Assembly: GCF_027924405.1 (NCBI RefSeq)
Contig: NZ_AP026978.1
Location: 7,006,001 to 7,070,000, forward strand
Reading direction: 5' to 3'
Source of the DNA: Nocardia sputorum
GTDB lineage: Bacteria; Actinomycetota; Actinomycetes; Mycobacteriales; Mycobacteriaceae
DNA length: 64,000 nt
Positions 50,267-59,351 of the stretch are shown piece after piece; position 1 is the stretch's first letter; each line of letters begins with the position of its first letter. The position numbers and the translations under genes were made by a program. Below the pieces are notes generated by a model. That model worked only from the letters and a program-made list of their open reading frames with translations, was not told the DNA's origin and did no database searches.

Positions 50267-51316
50267 ATGGCTGACTCGGGCTCGGATGAGCAGGTCGGCA
50301 ACCTGGTCCGCAGGCTACGACTAGAACGCGGCTACACCCAGGCCGCGCTGGCAACCAGGGCGGGCTGCTCCCGCAGTCTGATTCAGCAGATCGAGAACGG
50401 CAGCCGGATTCCGCCGCTCGCGCTACGGGAACGCCTGAGCCTGGCCCTCGGCGCGGAACTGCCCACCGACGGCAGCGCCGACCCCGCGACCGACCCGACC
50501 AGCAGCGCCTACTACGACCTGCGGATGCGATTCAACGTCCTGCTGGGCAAGGACCCCGAATTGGTCTCGCGCGCATTGGGTATCGCGCAGAGCCTGATCG
50601 ACGCCTCCGGCGCGCGAGCGGAAATCGAGCCGCTGCGCCTGGTCGCCGATCGGCAATTGGAGCGCGCCGAGGAGATCCTCGCGCAGATTCCGTCGCGCAG
50701 CGCCACGGTATGGGAATGGAACACCGTCACCGACTGGCTGACGATCCTGGAACAGGCCACCACGTCGGTGCGCGCGATCCATACCGCCGACCTGGGCACG
50801 ATCGGCGGCGACGTCGGCGACGACTATCACGCGGCGATTCTGCGCCTGGCCGACAAGACTCATCCGCCGAAGATCGATGTGCGGCGGATGTATGTGCTGG
50901 ACGACATCTCGGATGTCTGGCCCTATGACGACAAACTGTGGAAACAGGCCCGCTCGGGCGTGGAGAGCGTGCTGGTCAAGCGCGAATACGCGCGCAACGC
51001 GCAGAGCATGCTCGTGGTCGACGACCGCTACGTCGCGGTGGGCGAGTACGACTACTCACGCCAGGCGCGGGTCGCGACGCGCTTCTCCGTGTTGAAGCAC
51101 GATGTCGCGTTCGCGGTCCGGCGGTTCGAGAAACTCTACGATCTTCGACGCGCCGGAACGGCCATCGTGGTCGACCAGATCGTCGCCGAGCCGCCCCTGG
51201 CGGAGTTCGAACGACTCACCGAGGCCAACTGCCGCAGCCTGTTCCGCGCCGCACTGCAGGAGAAATGGAACACCATGCCCGCACCGGGAGACTCTTCAGA
51301 AGGCGAGGTTCCGTGA
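50267..51316 (+). CDS. XRE-family transcriptional regulator
   Basis: A 349-residue protein with an N-terminal helix-turn-helix (LVRRLRLERGYTQAALATRAGCSRSLIQQIENGSRIPP) and a large C-terminal domain of about 270 residues without recognised enzyme motifs; it is rich in charged residues and has the aromatic WEWNTVTDWL stretch. GGGAGG precedes the ATG. It overlaps the aminotransferase start by 4 bp. Pathway-specific regulation of the operon it heads is likely. Confidence 0.85.
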   Translation: MADSGSDEQVGNLVRRLRLERGYTQAALATRAGCSRSLIQQIENGSRIPPLALRERLSLALGAELPTDGSADPATDPTSSAYYDLRMRFNVLLGKDPELVSRALGIAQSLIDASGARAEIEPLRLVADRQLERAEEILAQIPSRSATVWEWNTVTDWLTILEQATTSVRAIHTADLGTIGGDVGDDYHAAILRLADKTHPPKIDVRRMYVLDDISDVWPYDDKLWKQARSGVESVLVKREYARNAQSMLVVDDRYVAVGEYDYSRQARVATRFSVLKHDVAFAVRRFEKLYDLRRAGTAIVVDQIVAEPPLAEFERLTEANCRSLFRAALQEKWNTMPAPGDSSEGEVP

Positions 51317-52752
51317 CTCAGAGCCAGGTGCTCACCCTTCCGCTCGCCGACCTGGCGACGCTGACCAACCGCTCCGAGGCCAGGAAACGGGAAGTACGCG
51401 GGCGGGTTTCGCGGGACGCGTGGTTCGCCGGGACCGGCGGCCGCCGCTACTCGGGCGTCATCGACGCCTACCACGGGGAAACCGGCCGGGCCCCGGACGC
51501 ACACGCCGTCGCGGCGCTGGATCGCGCGTGGCGGGAGAGTCTGCACATCGCGCCCTCCGCGGAGTACCTCGACGGCCGGCTCTACGACAAGCGGCAGCCG
51601 CTGATCCTGCGCGAGCTGGCAGCACGCAAGCTGTTCGAGCGCCTGTCGCATCCGGTGGAAGGGGTGCCCGGCGTCCGGGTGCGCGCGGAGGAGGTGATCG
51701 TCTGCCCGTACTCGAGCACGATGCTGCTCGAGGAGGCCGTGGCCACGCTGGCCAGGCCGGGCGGGGTGATCGTCTGCCCGGAGGGCTTCTACAAGAGTTC
51801 CAGCATTCATGTGGAGAAATTCGGTCTGCGGATCGTGTCGTGCCCGGTGGGCTCGGACGACGCGTTCAAGATCGATCCCGCCCGGCTGGCCCGCTGCCTC
51901 GACGGGCTGCGTGCGACCGGCGAACTGTGCGGCGTGCTGCTCACGCTGCCGGGTAATCCGGTGGTGGCGGACTACACCGCGACCGAGCTCGCGGAGATCG
52001 GGCGGGTGCTGCTCGACTGCGGTGTTCCCGTCATCTGCGACATGGCCTTCGACCGGCTGGTGGCCTCACACATCCCGATCGCCGCGCTGCACGTGGAGAC
52101 CGAGCGCGGCATCCGGCGGCTGTACGACGTGATGCTGACCGTCACAGGTAACTCCAAGGGCTACAACGCCTTCGGTCCCTGCAAGATGGGTGCGGCGTGC
52201 ACCGGCGACAGCGCGTGGCTGGAGCGGATCCGGGAACGGCTCACCATCTCGTTCCAGCGCGAGACCACCCATCTGGCTCGCGCGATCCTCGAGCACACCC
52301 CCGACGACTACTTCGATCGCAACCACGCGCTGATGCGCGCGCAGATCGAGCGGGCTTGTGCGCATATCGCCGCGATCAACACCCGGCTCGGGGCCGACGT
52401 GCTGCGACCGTTGGGCAACCCCGAAGGGATGTTCGTCTCCGTGGTGTTCGATCGCGCGCTGCTCGACGGGGCGGGAGTCCGCACGAGTGCGCAGGTGGAG
52501 GACCTGTTGCTCGCCGTGGCCGGCGTCGACAGCGTCGCGCTGGACCGGACCGGTTCGCTGCGTCCCGGCGTCCGTCTGAACGTCCTCGCTCCGCGCAAAG
52601 CTCCCCGCCAGGAATCGCCCGCTTTGATCGAGGAACTCTTCGACCGGCTCGAGCAATTGATCCGCGACATCGTCGGCGGACTGACCTATCGCGACGCGCT
52701 CGCCGATCGCGGCCTGACCGCTCTGGTGGCCGAGCGCAGGGCCACGCGGTGA
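51313..52752 (+). CDS. PLP-dependent aminotransferase, class I/II fold
   Basis: A 479-residue fold-type I PLP enzyme. Cofactor-binding motifs: a loop at VCPYSSTMLLEEAV, the catalytic lysine in TGNSKGYNAFGPC, TLPGNPVVADYT before the Asp in VICDMAFDRL, and a late ETTHLARA/NPEGMF region. GTG start overlaps the XRE stop by 4 bp. It is likely to transfer an amino group from or to an amino acid; the closest known group (aspartate/aromatic or capreomycidine synthase-like aminotransferases) is not decided. It is followed directly by a transhydrogenase-like NAD(P) protein. Confidence 0.85.
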   Translation: MTQSQVLTLPLADLATLTNRSEARKREVRGRVSRDAWFAGTGGRRYSGVIDAYHGETGRAPDAHAVAALDRAWRESLHIAPSAEYLDGRLYDKRQPLILRELAARKLFERLSHPVEGVPGVRVRAEEVIVCPYSSTMLLEEAVATLARPGGVIVCPEGFYKSSSIHVEKFGLRIVSCPVGSDDAFKIDPARLARCLDGLRATGELCGVLLTLPGNPVVADYTATELAEIGRVLLDCGVPVICDMAFDRLVASHIPIAALHVETERGIRRLYDVMLTVTGNSKGYNAFGPCKMGAACTGDSAWLERIRERLTISFQRETTHLARAILEHTPDDYFDRNHALMRAQIERACAHIAAINTRLGADVLRPLGNPEGMFVSVVFDRALLDGAGVRTSAQVEDLLLAVAGVDSVALDRTGSLRPGVRLNVLAPRKAPRQESPALIEELFDRLEQLIRDIVGGLTYRDALADRGLTALVAERRATR

Positions 52753-53744
52753 TCGTCGGGGTGCTGCGCGAAACCGCGCCGCGGGAGACTCGTGTGGCAC
52801 TCACTCCCGACGACGTGCGCACACTTTCGACGGAGGGACTTCGAGTCCTGGTGGACGAAGGCGCCGGGCGCGGTGCGGGTTACGCCGATGCCGCGTACAG
52901 CGCTTCCGGGGCGGTCGTCGTCGCAGACCGGGCGACGGTCTTCGAGCGCGCGGACATCGTCGTCTGGGTGAAACCGCCTGCCTTCGAGCTGGATTCGATG
53001 CCGCTGCGCGCGGGAACGACGCTGCTCGGCTTCCAGGATCCGCACTACCGTCGCGAGGAGATCGACCGGTTGCGCCGCCGGGGCGTCGAATCGGTCGCCT
53101 TCGACGAGGTGCCGCGTGACGACACGACAACCGAGATCGATGCGCTGTCGACCATGAGCCGGATCGCGGGCGCGGAGGGTTACGCCGAAGGTAGGCGACT
53201 GCTGGCTTCCGAGCGACGCACGCGCCCGGTCCGTGCTCTCGTGCTGGGGTGCGGCGCGGCCGGGCTCGCCGCGATCTCGGCCGCTCGTGCGTTCGGCGAC
53301 GAGCAGCCGGTGGCGATCGGCAACCGCCTCGAACAGCGGGCGGCCGCGGTCGCGGCGGGCGCCGGGCGATTCGTGCCGAATCAGGACGACAACGCGGCGG
53401 TGCTGGAGACGCTCGCCGCCACGCCGCCCGACCTCGTCGTCTGCACCGCCGTGCATCGCGGATCGCCCGCGCCCCGCCTGCTCGGGCAGGCGGAGCTGGA
53501 CCTGCTGGGCCCGGGAACCGTGATCGTGGACTTGGTGGGGAAGGCGGGCGGCAATTGCGTCGCGACCGTGCCGGACCGGACCGTCACGCTACCGAACGGC
53601 GTCGTCGTCACGCATCGCTCCAACTACCCGGCGGGTCGTCCGGCGTCGGCCAGCCGGGCGTACGGCGCGGCGGCGGCGGCCATGGTGCTGCGGATCGCCG
53701 GGAAGCGGCGAAGTCCTTTGACGCTCGATGAGAACGTGTTCTAA
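52749..53744 (+). CDS. Alanine dehydrogenase/PntA-like NAD(P)-binding protein, catalytic His missing
   Basis: A 331-residue protein (GTG start, 4-bp overlap with the aminotransferase) of the alanine dehydrogenase/pyridine nucleotide transhydrogenase alpha fold. N-domain: GVLRETAPRETRVALTPDDV and VVWVKPP. The DALSTMSRIAG segment matches PntA's D-LSSMA-IAG. Rossmann motif: VLGCGAAGLAAISAARAFG. The catalytic histidine of true alanine dehydrogenase (HLA) is not seen (GFQDP in its place). At 331 residues it is about 40 shorter than typical AlaDH. It may act as a stand-alone dehydrogenase on the aminotransferase product. Confidence 0.75.
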   Translation: MIVGVLRETAPRETRVALTPDDVRTLSTEGLRVLVDEGAGRGAGYADAAYSASGAVVVADRATVFERADIVVWVKPPAFELDSMPLRAGTTLLGFQDPHYRREEIDRLRRRGVESVAFDEVPRDDTTTEIDALSTMSRIAGAEGYAEGRRLLASERRTRPVRALVLGCGAAGLAAISAARAFGDEQPVAIGNRLEQRAAAVAAGAGRFVPNQDDNAAVLETLAATPPDLVVCTAVHRGSPAPRLLGQAELDLLGPGTVIVDLVGKAGGNCVATVPDRTVTLPNGVVVTHRSNYPAGRPASASRAYGAAAAAMVLRIAGKRRSPLTLDENVF

Positions 53745-53747
53745 TTT
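53718..53747 (+). promoter_or_regulatory. Candidate promoter with embedded operator for the SDR gene
   Basis: TTGACG (53718-53723) and TAATTT (53742-53747) are separated by 18 bp, giving a start near the ATG at 53753 and so a leaderless transcript; no ribosome-binding site precedes that ATG. AGAAC-GT-GTTCT, an inverted repeat, fills 53731-53742 and resembles the KstR-type box TnnAACnnGTTnnA at 13 of 14 positions. The box overlaps the last codons of the upstream gene. The sequence match is observed, the regulator is inferred. Confidence 0.5.
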
Positions 53748-53752
53748 TTGGC

Positions 53753-54520
53753 ATGCGCAGATTTGACGGCCGCCGTGTGGTGGTGACAGGAGCGGGATCC
53801 GGCATCGGTCAGGGCATCGCCCTGCGGCTGCTGGACGAAGGGGCACAGCTGGTCGCCGCCGACATCGACGTGGCGGGCCTGGCGGCCACCGCGGAAAAGG
53901 CGGGCGACGGCGCCGAACGACTGCGAACGGTCGAGGTCGACATCGCCGATCCGGAATCGGTGCGCACCGCGATCGCGACGGCGCTCGAATTCCTCGGCGG
54001 GCTGGACGTGCTGGTCAACGCGGCGGGCATCCTGCGGCCCGCGCGCACCCACGAGATGCCGCTCGAGGTGTGGGACCGGGTGATCCGGGTGAATCTCACC
54101 GGCACCTTCCTGATGACCCAGGCCGCGCTGCCCGCCTTGCTGGATACCGGGCGCGGGGTGGTGGTCAACCTCTCCTCCACCGCGGCCTTCAGCGCGGCGC
54201 CCTACCTCGCCTCCTACGCGGCGTCCAAAGGCGGCGTGAACGCCTTCACGCACGCCATCGCGCTGGAGTACGCCAAGCAGGGTCTGCGCGCGGTGAACAT
54301 CGTCCCGGCCGGCATCACCAGCGGCATCACGACGAAATCCATCCTGGACCAGCCCGAGGGCTTCGACCCGCAGCTGTTCTCCCGGATGACCGGCTGGCTC
54401 AACAAAGGCGCGCTCGGTTCTCCCGAGGACATCGCCGGGGTGGTCGCCATGGTCGCCTCCGATGACGGCAAGTACATGACCGGCACCGAGATCAGGGTCG
54501 ACGGCGGCGCGCTGATGTAG
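53753..54520 (+). CDS. Short-chain dehydrogenase/reductase
   Basis: A 255-residue classical SDR. Cofactor motif TGAGSGIGQG, NAA at LVNAAGILRP, catalytic Ser and YxxxK in LSSTAAFSAAPYLASYAASKGGVNAF, and late VDGGALM. It likely oxidises an alcohol or reduces a ketone with NAD(P)H. There is no Shine-Dalgarno sequence before the ATG; see the promoter entry. The 8-bp gap from the upstream stop would allow operon read-through as well. Confidence 0.92.
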   Translation: MRRFDGRRVVVTGAGSGIGQGIALRLLDEGAQLVAADIDVAGLAATAEKAGDGAERLRTVEVDIADPESVRTAIATALEFLGGLDVLVNAAGILRPARTHEMPLEVWDRVIRVNLTGTFLMTQAALPALLDTGRGVVVNLSSTAAFSAAPYLASYAASKGGVNAFTHAIALEYAKQGLRAVNIVPAGITSGITTKSILDQPEGFDPQLFSRMTGWLNKGALGSPEDIAGVVAMVASDDGKYMTGTEIRVDGGALM

Positions 54521-55159
54521 TCAGCGCGGCGTGGCCACCAGCAGATGGTGCGGGATCGGCGTGCCGGCCGGCCGCCGATGCTCGACCGCGCAGCCCGCCC
54601 GCTCCAGCGCCGCGATCACGTCCGGCACCGGGCGCAGGGTGAAGCCGTACGAGGTGAACGGAAGCTTCGCCATCGCGTCGGGATCACCGATGCCGATCAC
54701 CAGGCGGCCGCCCGGCCGGACCACCCGCGCGAGTTCCGCGCAGGCAGCCGCCAGGTCCGGCACGAAGTAGACGGTGTTGACGGTGATCGCGGCGTCGAGG
54801 CCGTCGTCCGGCAACGGCAGCGCGGTGAGCGACCCCTCGAGCAGCCGGAGTCTTCCGGCATCGATGGCGCCGCGGTGACTCGCGCGGGCGCGCGCCAGCA
54901 TGTCGGCGGAAATCTCCACGCCGTGCACGACCCCGCCCGCACCCACGCGCTCGAGCAGCAGAGACAGCCCCGCTCCACCACCGAAGCCGACGTCGGCCGC
55001 GGTGCCGCCCGGCGCGAGGCCGGCCGCCTCCACCGCCCCGGCGATGGCGGCCTTGTTGCCGCGATTGAGCACGAAGGCGACGCCTTTGCCGAGCATGCCG
55101 TGCGGATTTCCGAGCTGACCGGCGAGAGTGGACAACAGGCGGGCTCGGACGGAGTTCAT
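54521..55159 (-). CDS. Class I SAM-dependent methyltransferase
   Basis: A 212-residue protein. SAM-binding motif I is AADVGFGGGAGLS, motif II is GVEISADMLARA, and motif post-I LLEGSLTALPLPDDGLDAAITVNTVYFVPDL; then VRPGGRLVIGIGDPDAM. The start is the ATG at 55159 (long frame to 55636 is a shadow of the opposite-strand gene). Convergent with the SDR, stop codons adjacent. Substrate unknown. Confidence 0.88.
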   Translation of the reverse strand: MNSVRARLLSTLAGQLGNPHGMLGKGVAFVLNRGNKAAIAGAVEAAGLAPGGTAADVGFGGGAGLSLLLERVGAGGVVHGVEISADMLARARASHRGAIDAGRLRLLEGSLTALPLPDDGLDAAITVNTVYFVPDLAAACAELARVVRPGGRLVIGIGDPDAMAKLPFTSYGFTLRPVPDVIAALERAGCAVEHRRPAGTPIPHHLLVATPR

Positions 55160-55268
55160 GGGCGTCATCGTATCGAGCCTGGCCTTCCGGGTGGGGCGGC
55201 GATTGTCCGAATACTGTTTCCCCGGTGTCCGTTCGGATACCGCGTTGTCTAGCGAAGGACCATCCGCG

Positions 55269-56684
55269 ATGCGCCGACCGATGACTCTCCTCGCCGCCTG
55301 CGCGCTGGCATTGCTGCCCGCTCTGCCCGCCTCGGCAGCCGGGCCGTGGGGGCCCCTCGGGTCGCCGAATCCCTTCCTCGGACCGACCGGCACCGCCACC
55401 ATGCACGGCGACGCGGGGTCGTCGGACGTGACGCCGCTCGCCGGGCCGGGCGCCGGTGCCGCGGCGGTCGCCGCGTACCCGCTGGCTTCGGCGTGCCCGA
55501 CCCTGCTGGAAGGATCGGACCGTCTCGTGGTCGCGTTGTGCACCGCGATCGCGGGGCAGACGCCGACGGTGCATCTGCTCGATCCGGCGGCGCCGGGTCC
55601 GTTGGCGCGATCGCTCGCCGCCTTGCCGTTGACCAAAGGCAGTTTGCTCGGTGGCGTCTACGCCTACCTCGACCAGGACGACCGTCTGGTGGTCGTCGAC
55701 GGTTCGGACCGCTTGCTCCGAGTGCGGCACGAGCGTGGCGCGGCGGGAACCTGGCGGCTGATCAGCGAAGAGGCCGCCGATCTGAGGCCCGTGATCCCGA
55801 CCGGGGACAACGTGACGGGACTCGTGCCGGACTGGTCGGGCAATGTGTGGTTCGCGACCGGCCGGGGAGTGGTCGGGTTCGTCACCGCTGCCGGACGGGT
55901 GGCCGAGTCGACGTTGCCTCCGGGGGAGCAGGTGGCGAACAGCATCTCGTCGGCCCCGGGCGGACAGGTCGCGGTGGCGACGACGCATGCGCTGTACGAA
56001 CTGCGCGTCGGCGCGTCCGGTGTCCCGGAGATCGCGTGGCGCGCGGCCTACGACCGGGGATCAGCCCGTAAGCCCGGCCAGCTCAGCTGGGGTACGGGCT
56101 CGACACCGACCTACTTCGGCCCGGCGACCGGCGCGGACTATGTGACTATCGTCGACAACGCCGACGAACAGGTGCACGCCCTGGTGTACCGGACGGGCAC
56201 AGGAGAATTGATGTGCGCGGTTCCGGTGCTCGGCGAAGGCGGATCAGGAAGCGAGAATTCGCCGGTCGGCATCGGCCGCTCGGTCTTCGTGGCGAGCACC
56301 TACGGCTACCCGTATCCGGCGCTACCCGAGGGGGCGGGACCGGCGGTGCCGCCGAGCGCGCCGTTCACCGGCGGGATGACGCGCGTCGATGTCGCCGACG
56401 ACGGATGTCATGTGGTGTGGGAGAACAGGGTTCGCAGCGCGGCCGTACCACGTCTGTCCACCGCCGACGGCGCGCTCTACACGGTCGCGCGAGTCGGTCT
56501 CGACCAGACCACCCCCCTGGACGGGTACGCCTTCACCGTCATCGATCCAGAAACCGGTATGGTCACCGCCTCCCACCCCCTCCCCGGCACCATCATCGAC
56601 GACCCTTTGCAAACCGCGCCGCTGATCACCCAGGACAGTCGTCTGCTACAAGGCACGGTCACCGGGATATTGCGCGTCGGTTGA
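55269..56684 (+). CDS. Secreted propeller-like protein of unknown function
   Basis: A 471-residue exported protein. The N-terminal signal peptide runs RRPMTLLAACALALLPALPASAAG with cleavage likely near residue 22. The mature part is rich in beta-strand blocks with repeated VxGxxGxxY-like and DRLVVVDG/DRLLRVRHERG elements, WFATGRGVVGFV, TTHALYELRVG and PIYD... ending TVTGILRVG; six or seven blades of a beta-propeller (PQQ-like or SMP-30/gluconolactonase-like) are plausible. No enzymatic residues are assigned. It is followed by a long gene-free convergent interval. Confidence 0.7.
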   Translation: MRRPMTLLAACALALLPALPASAAGPWGPLGSPNPFLGPTGTATMHGDAGSSDVTPLAGPGAGAAAVAAYPLASACPTLLEGSDRLVVALCTAIAGQTPTVHLLDPAAPGPLARSLAALPLTKGSLLGGVYAYLDQDDRLVVVDGSDRLLRVRHERGAAGTWRLISEEAADLRPVIPTGDNVTGLVPDWSGNVWFATGRGVVGFVTAAGRVAESTLPPGEQVANSISSAPGGQVAVATTHALYELRVGASGVPEIAWRAAYDRGSARKPGQLSWGTGSTPTYFGPATGADYVTIVDNADEQVHALVYRTGTGELMCAVPVLGEGGSGSENSPVGIGRSVFVASTYGYPYPALPEGAGPAVPPSAPFTGGMTRVDVADDGCHVVWENRVRSAAVPRLSTADGALYTVARVGLDQTTPLDGYAFTVIDPETGMVTASHPLPGTIIDDPLQTAPLITQDSRLLQGTVTGILRVG

Positions 56685-57481
56685 GCGCTCTTGTCACCTC
56701 GAAGATCACCGAGGTCTACCCGGCATAGGCCCCGAACTGCCGGGGCCCATCGAGCGATCTCCTCAGCCGTTGCGCAGCGCCCTCGTATGTGACGTGTGTC
56801 TCTCCAAGTGGCATGTGGCGGCGCCGTTTTCGCGCGGCTCCGGGGCACGGTAACGGCAGGTGAGGCGAAGATCACATGCCTCGTTATGGTTGCGGCCCAG
56901 GTGCTGAATCGAGTGGTCCGAGCAGGTGAACCGGAGGCTTTTCGCTCCCCGGTTAATGCGGAGCCTGTCGGGGAACTGGCCGGTCTTCCTCGCGTGCCGC
57001 TATGTCTTTACCCGGTTTATTACCGCGTAAACAAACTTGTGGTCTCTTTCTATCGGTGGGTGGTCAGCAACTGATCTTTTGTGCAAATGAACGTGCAGGT
57101 GGGAGGCGGTCTCAGCAAACCATGGAGGGGTCTATGCAATAGCTCGGCTAACGCCTCCGGAGCGTTCCGATCCATTGCCGGAGGAGGCTCCGGGAGAGTA
57201 TTCCGGCGGCATCACCGGAGTACTGCCGGGTTCCCGAAACTCCGGTCGCGCGAGTCGCATGCGGTTAGCTGGATGTGGGTGCCCGGAGGGTGCCGTAGGG
57301 GTTTGCTGGCCCGCTGCTTTATACGCTTGACCTCGGCGGGGAGGGTTGCGTAGGGATAACGATTGTGTAGAGTTGACGGTAACGCTGGCCGCAGCTAGAG
57401 CAGCGACTCGCTGCGGCCAGCGGAACTCAAATGGGGGAGTTCCGAACCGATCTGGCGCCGCTTAGCTGTCGATTATCCCGA
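56685..57481. other. ~800-bp convergent intergenic region without a gene
   Basis: Between the secreted protein gene (plus, ends 56684) and the SpoIIM-family gene (minus, ends 57482). It contains inverted repeats (for example GCCTCCGG and CCGGAGGAGGC around 57156-57191) and -35/-10-like pairs (TTGACC at 57327-57332 with TAGGGA at 57351-57356). Six-frame translations show no domain or signal peptide. Convergent gaps this long are unusual and may hide a non-coding RNA. Confidence 0.4.
57384..57421. terminator. Hairpin near the end of the SpoIIM-family gene
   Basis: Perfect 11-bp arms GCTGGCCGCAG (57384-57394) and CTGCGGCCAGC (57411-57421) with a 16-nt loop, 61 bp beyond the stop of the minus-strand gene. 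Likely its terminator. Confidence 0.6.
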
Positions 57482-58507
57482 TCACGCCGCTCGACGTGTG
57501 CTGAATGTTGTCTGAGTCACACCGTCCGGCTGATAGCTCGCCGCCTCAGCACCCGAGTCGACCCGCTCCGTGACCGCGCGGCGGCCCACGACGAACACGT
57601 AGACCAGGAACAACGTCTCGGCAGTGAACCCGATCGCGAGGCGAATCGGGGTGGGCAGCGGGCTCGGCGTCACGAATCCTTCGATGAAGCCACACACCAG
57701 CAACACTCCGACCAGCCCGAGGGCGACCGTCGCGGTCGCTCGCCCTTGCCTGGCCACGGCCTCCACCCGGCTGAGCCGTCCCGGATCGATCAGCGTCCAC
57801 CCGAGTTTCAGGCCGACGCCGCCCGCCACGAACACCGCCGTCAGCTCCAGCGTGCCGTGCGGAAGGATGAAGCCGAAAAACGAATCCAGCCGCCCCGCCT
57901 CGGACATCAGCCCCGCCGTGACACCCAGATTGAGTGCGTTCATGAACAGCAGGTAGGCCGCTGGCAGGATCAATACGCCGGTGAACAGGGCGATCGCGGT
58001 GACCCACGCGTTGTTCGTCCACACCTGCGCGGCGAAGGCCCCTTGCGGATGCTCCGAGTAGTACGTCTCGAACGCACCGCCCGGTGCGGTGAGACTCCTG
58101 GTGTCCGCCGGGATTCCGAGAACGTCGCGGGCCGAGTCGAACCGCTCCACCCAGACGGCCAAGCCGGCCGATACGCACAGGAACACCGCGGCGACGCCGA
58201 CCCACCACGGCCACGACCGGTAGAGCGCCGCCGGGAAGCGGTGGCTGAAGAACCGGCCGATCTCCTGCCAGGTGTCGGCGCGCGTCCCGAGCACCCGGCC
58301 GCGCGCACGCGCCAGCAGCGCGCTCAGTCCGGCGATCAGTTCCGGGTCCGGGCTGTGCGCCTGCAGCCGTGCCAGCTGCTGGGAGGTGCGGCGGTAGAGC
58401 AGGACCAGTTCGTCGACCTCCGCGCCGGTCAGCTTGCTCCGCTTGGACAAGTAGTCGAGCCGGTCCCACGCCCTGCGGTGCGCCAGGCTGTATGCGTCCA
58501 CGTCCAT
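57482..58507 (-). CDS. SpoIIM-family (DUF95) membrane protein
   Basis: A 341-residue protein with a soluble N-terminal ~100 residues (WDRLDYLSKRSKLTG, LVLLYRRTSQQLARL) and about five transmembrane segments. It matches the SpoIIM/DUF95 family (FFSHRFPAALYRSWPWWVGVA; YYSEHPQGAFAAQVWTNNAWVTAIALFTGVLILPA; GLMSEAGRLDSFFGFILPHGTLEL). Divergent from the RDD gene with 43 bp between them. In mycolata this pair sits beside moxR and DUF58 genes, as here (Rv3694c/Rv3695 arrangement). Confidence 0.9.
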   Translation of the reverse strand: MDVDAYSLAHRRAWDRLDYLSKRSKLTGAEVDELVLLYRRTSQQLARLQAHSPDPELIAGLSALLARARGRVLGTRADTWQEIGRFFSHRFPAALYRSWPWWVGVAAVFLCVSAGLAVWVERFDSARDVLGIPADTRSLTAPGGAFETYYSEHPQGAFAAQVWTNNAWVTAIALFTGVLILPAAYLLFMNALNLGVTAGLMSEAGRLDSFFGFILPHGTLELTAVFVAGGVGLKLGWTLIDPGRLSRVEAVARQGRATATVALGLVGVLLVCGFIEGFVTPSPLPTPIRLAIGFTAETLFLVYVFVVGRRAVTERVDSGAEAASYQPDGVTQTTFSTRRAA

Positions 58508-58550
58508 TCGGTTGCCTCCCACTCCCGCCGGTCGCAAGAATGCTATCGAC

Positions 58551-59351
58551 ATGGCTGAGTTCACCACCGGCGAAGCAGTGGCCCTGGAACTGCCGATCGC
58601 CCGGATCCCCACGAGGGCCACCGCGTTCCTGATCGACGTGCTGGCGCAGTGCACGCTCGGGTTCGTGCTGCTGTTCGCCGTCGTCACGCTGCTGCTGCCC
58701 GCGGGCGTGGACTCGGCGTGGCTCGACGTGGTGATGCTGGTCACCATCGTGACCGTGCTGGTCGGCTATCCGGTGACCTGTGAGACCGCCTGGCGCGGAC
58801 GCACCCTGGGCAAGCTGATGCTCGGGCTGCGCGTGGTGCGCGCGGACGGCGGGCCGATCGACTTCCGGCACGCGCTCACCCGCGGCCTGGCGGGCGCGAT
58901 CGTCGATTTCTGGATGCTCGGCGGGTTCGGGGCCATCGCGGTGCTCACCTCGATGTGCTCGCCGCATGCGCGGCGGATCGGTGACGTGCTCGCGGGCACC
59001 GTGGTCGTGCACGCGCAACGCTCCCTGCCGCCGCCCGCGCTCGCGCTCGCGCCGCCGTGGCTGACCGGTTGGAGCGCGCAGCTCGATCTGTCCGGACTGC
59101 CGGAGGATCTCGCGCTGTCCGTGCGGCAGTACCTGACGCGCTTGCGCACCCTGACTCCCGCCGCGCAACACCAGCTGGGCGCCGAGCTCGTGGCGGAGGT
59201 GTGCGGGCGGCTGCGCGTCGCGCCGCCGGCCGGTTACCCCCCGCCGCAGATTCTCGGTGCGGTGATCGCCGAACGACAGCGCCGGGTGCTGCCGCAGCCG
59301 GTGTTCCCGCCGATGCCGCTGCGCCCCGGTCAGCCGTTCGCCGCGACGTAG
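58551..59351 (+). CDS. RDD-family membrane protein
   Basis: A 266-residue protein. RDD motifs: RIPTRATAFLIDVLAQ near the start, WRGRTLGKLMLGLRVVRADG, and RRIGDVLAGTVVVHAQR. Three to four hydrophobic helices lie in the first 160 residues. The C-terminal ~100 residues are soluble and Pro-rich (PPPALALAPPW). Function not known; often linked to the SpoIIM protein. Its end overlaps the adjacent deaminase gene by 22 bp (convergent). Confidence 0.88.
   Translation: MAEFTTGEAVALELPIARIPTRATAFLIDVLAQCTLGFVLLFAVVTLLLPAGVDSAWLDVVMLVTIVTVLVGYPVTCETAWRGRTLGKLMLGLRVVRADGGPIDFRHALTRGLAGAIVDFWMLGGFGAIAVLTSMCSPHARRIGDVLAGTVVVHAQRSLPPPALALAPPWLTGWSAQLDLSGLPEDLALSVRQYLTRLRTLTPAAQHQLGAELVAEVCGRLRVAPPAGYPPPQILGAVIAERQRRVLPQPVFPPMPLRPGQPFAAT

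Noticed and set aside
57081..57353. 90-residue ORF in the convergent gap
   Set aside because: No recognisable domain or start signal; overlaps inverted repeats better explained as RNA or spacer.
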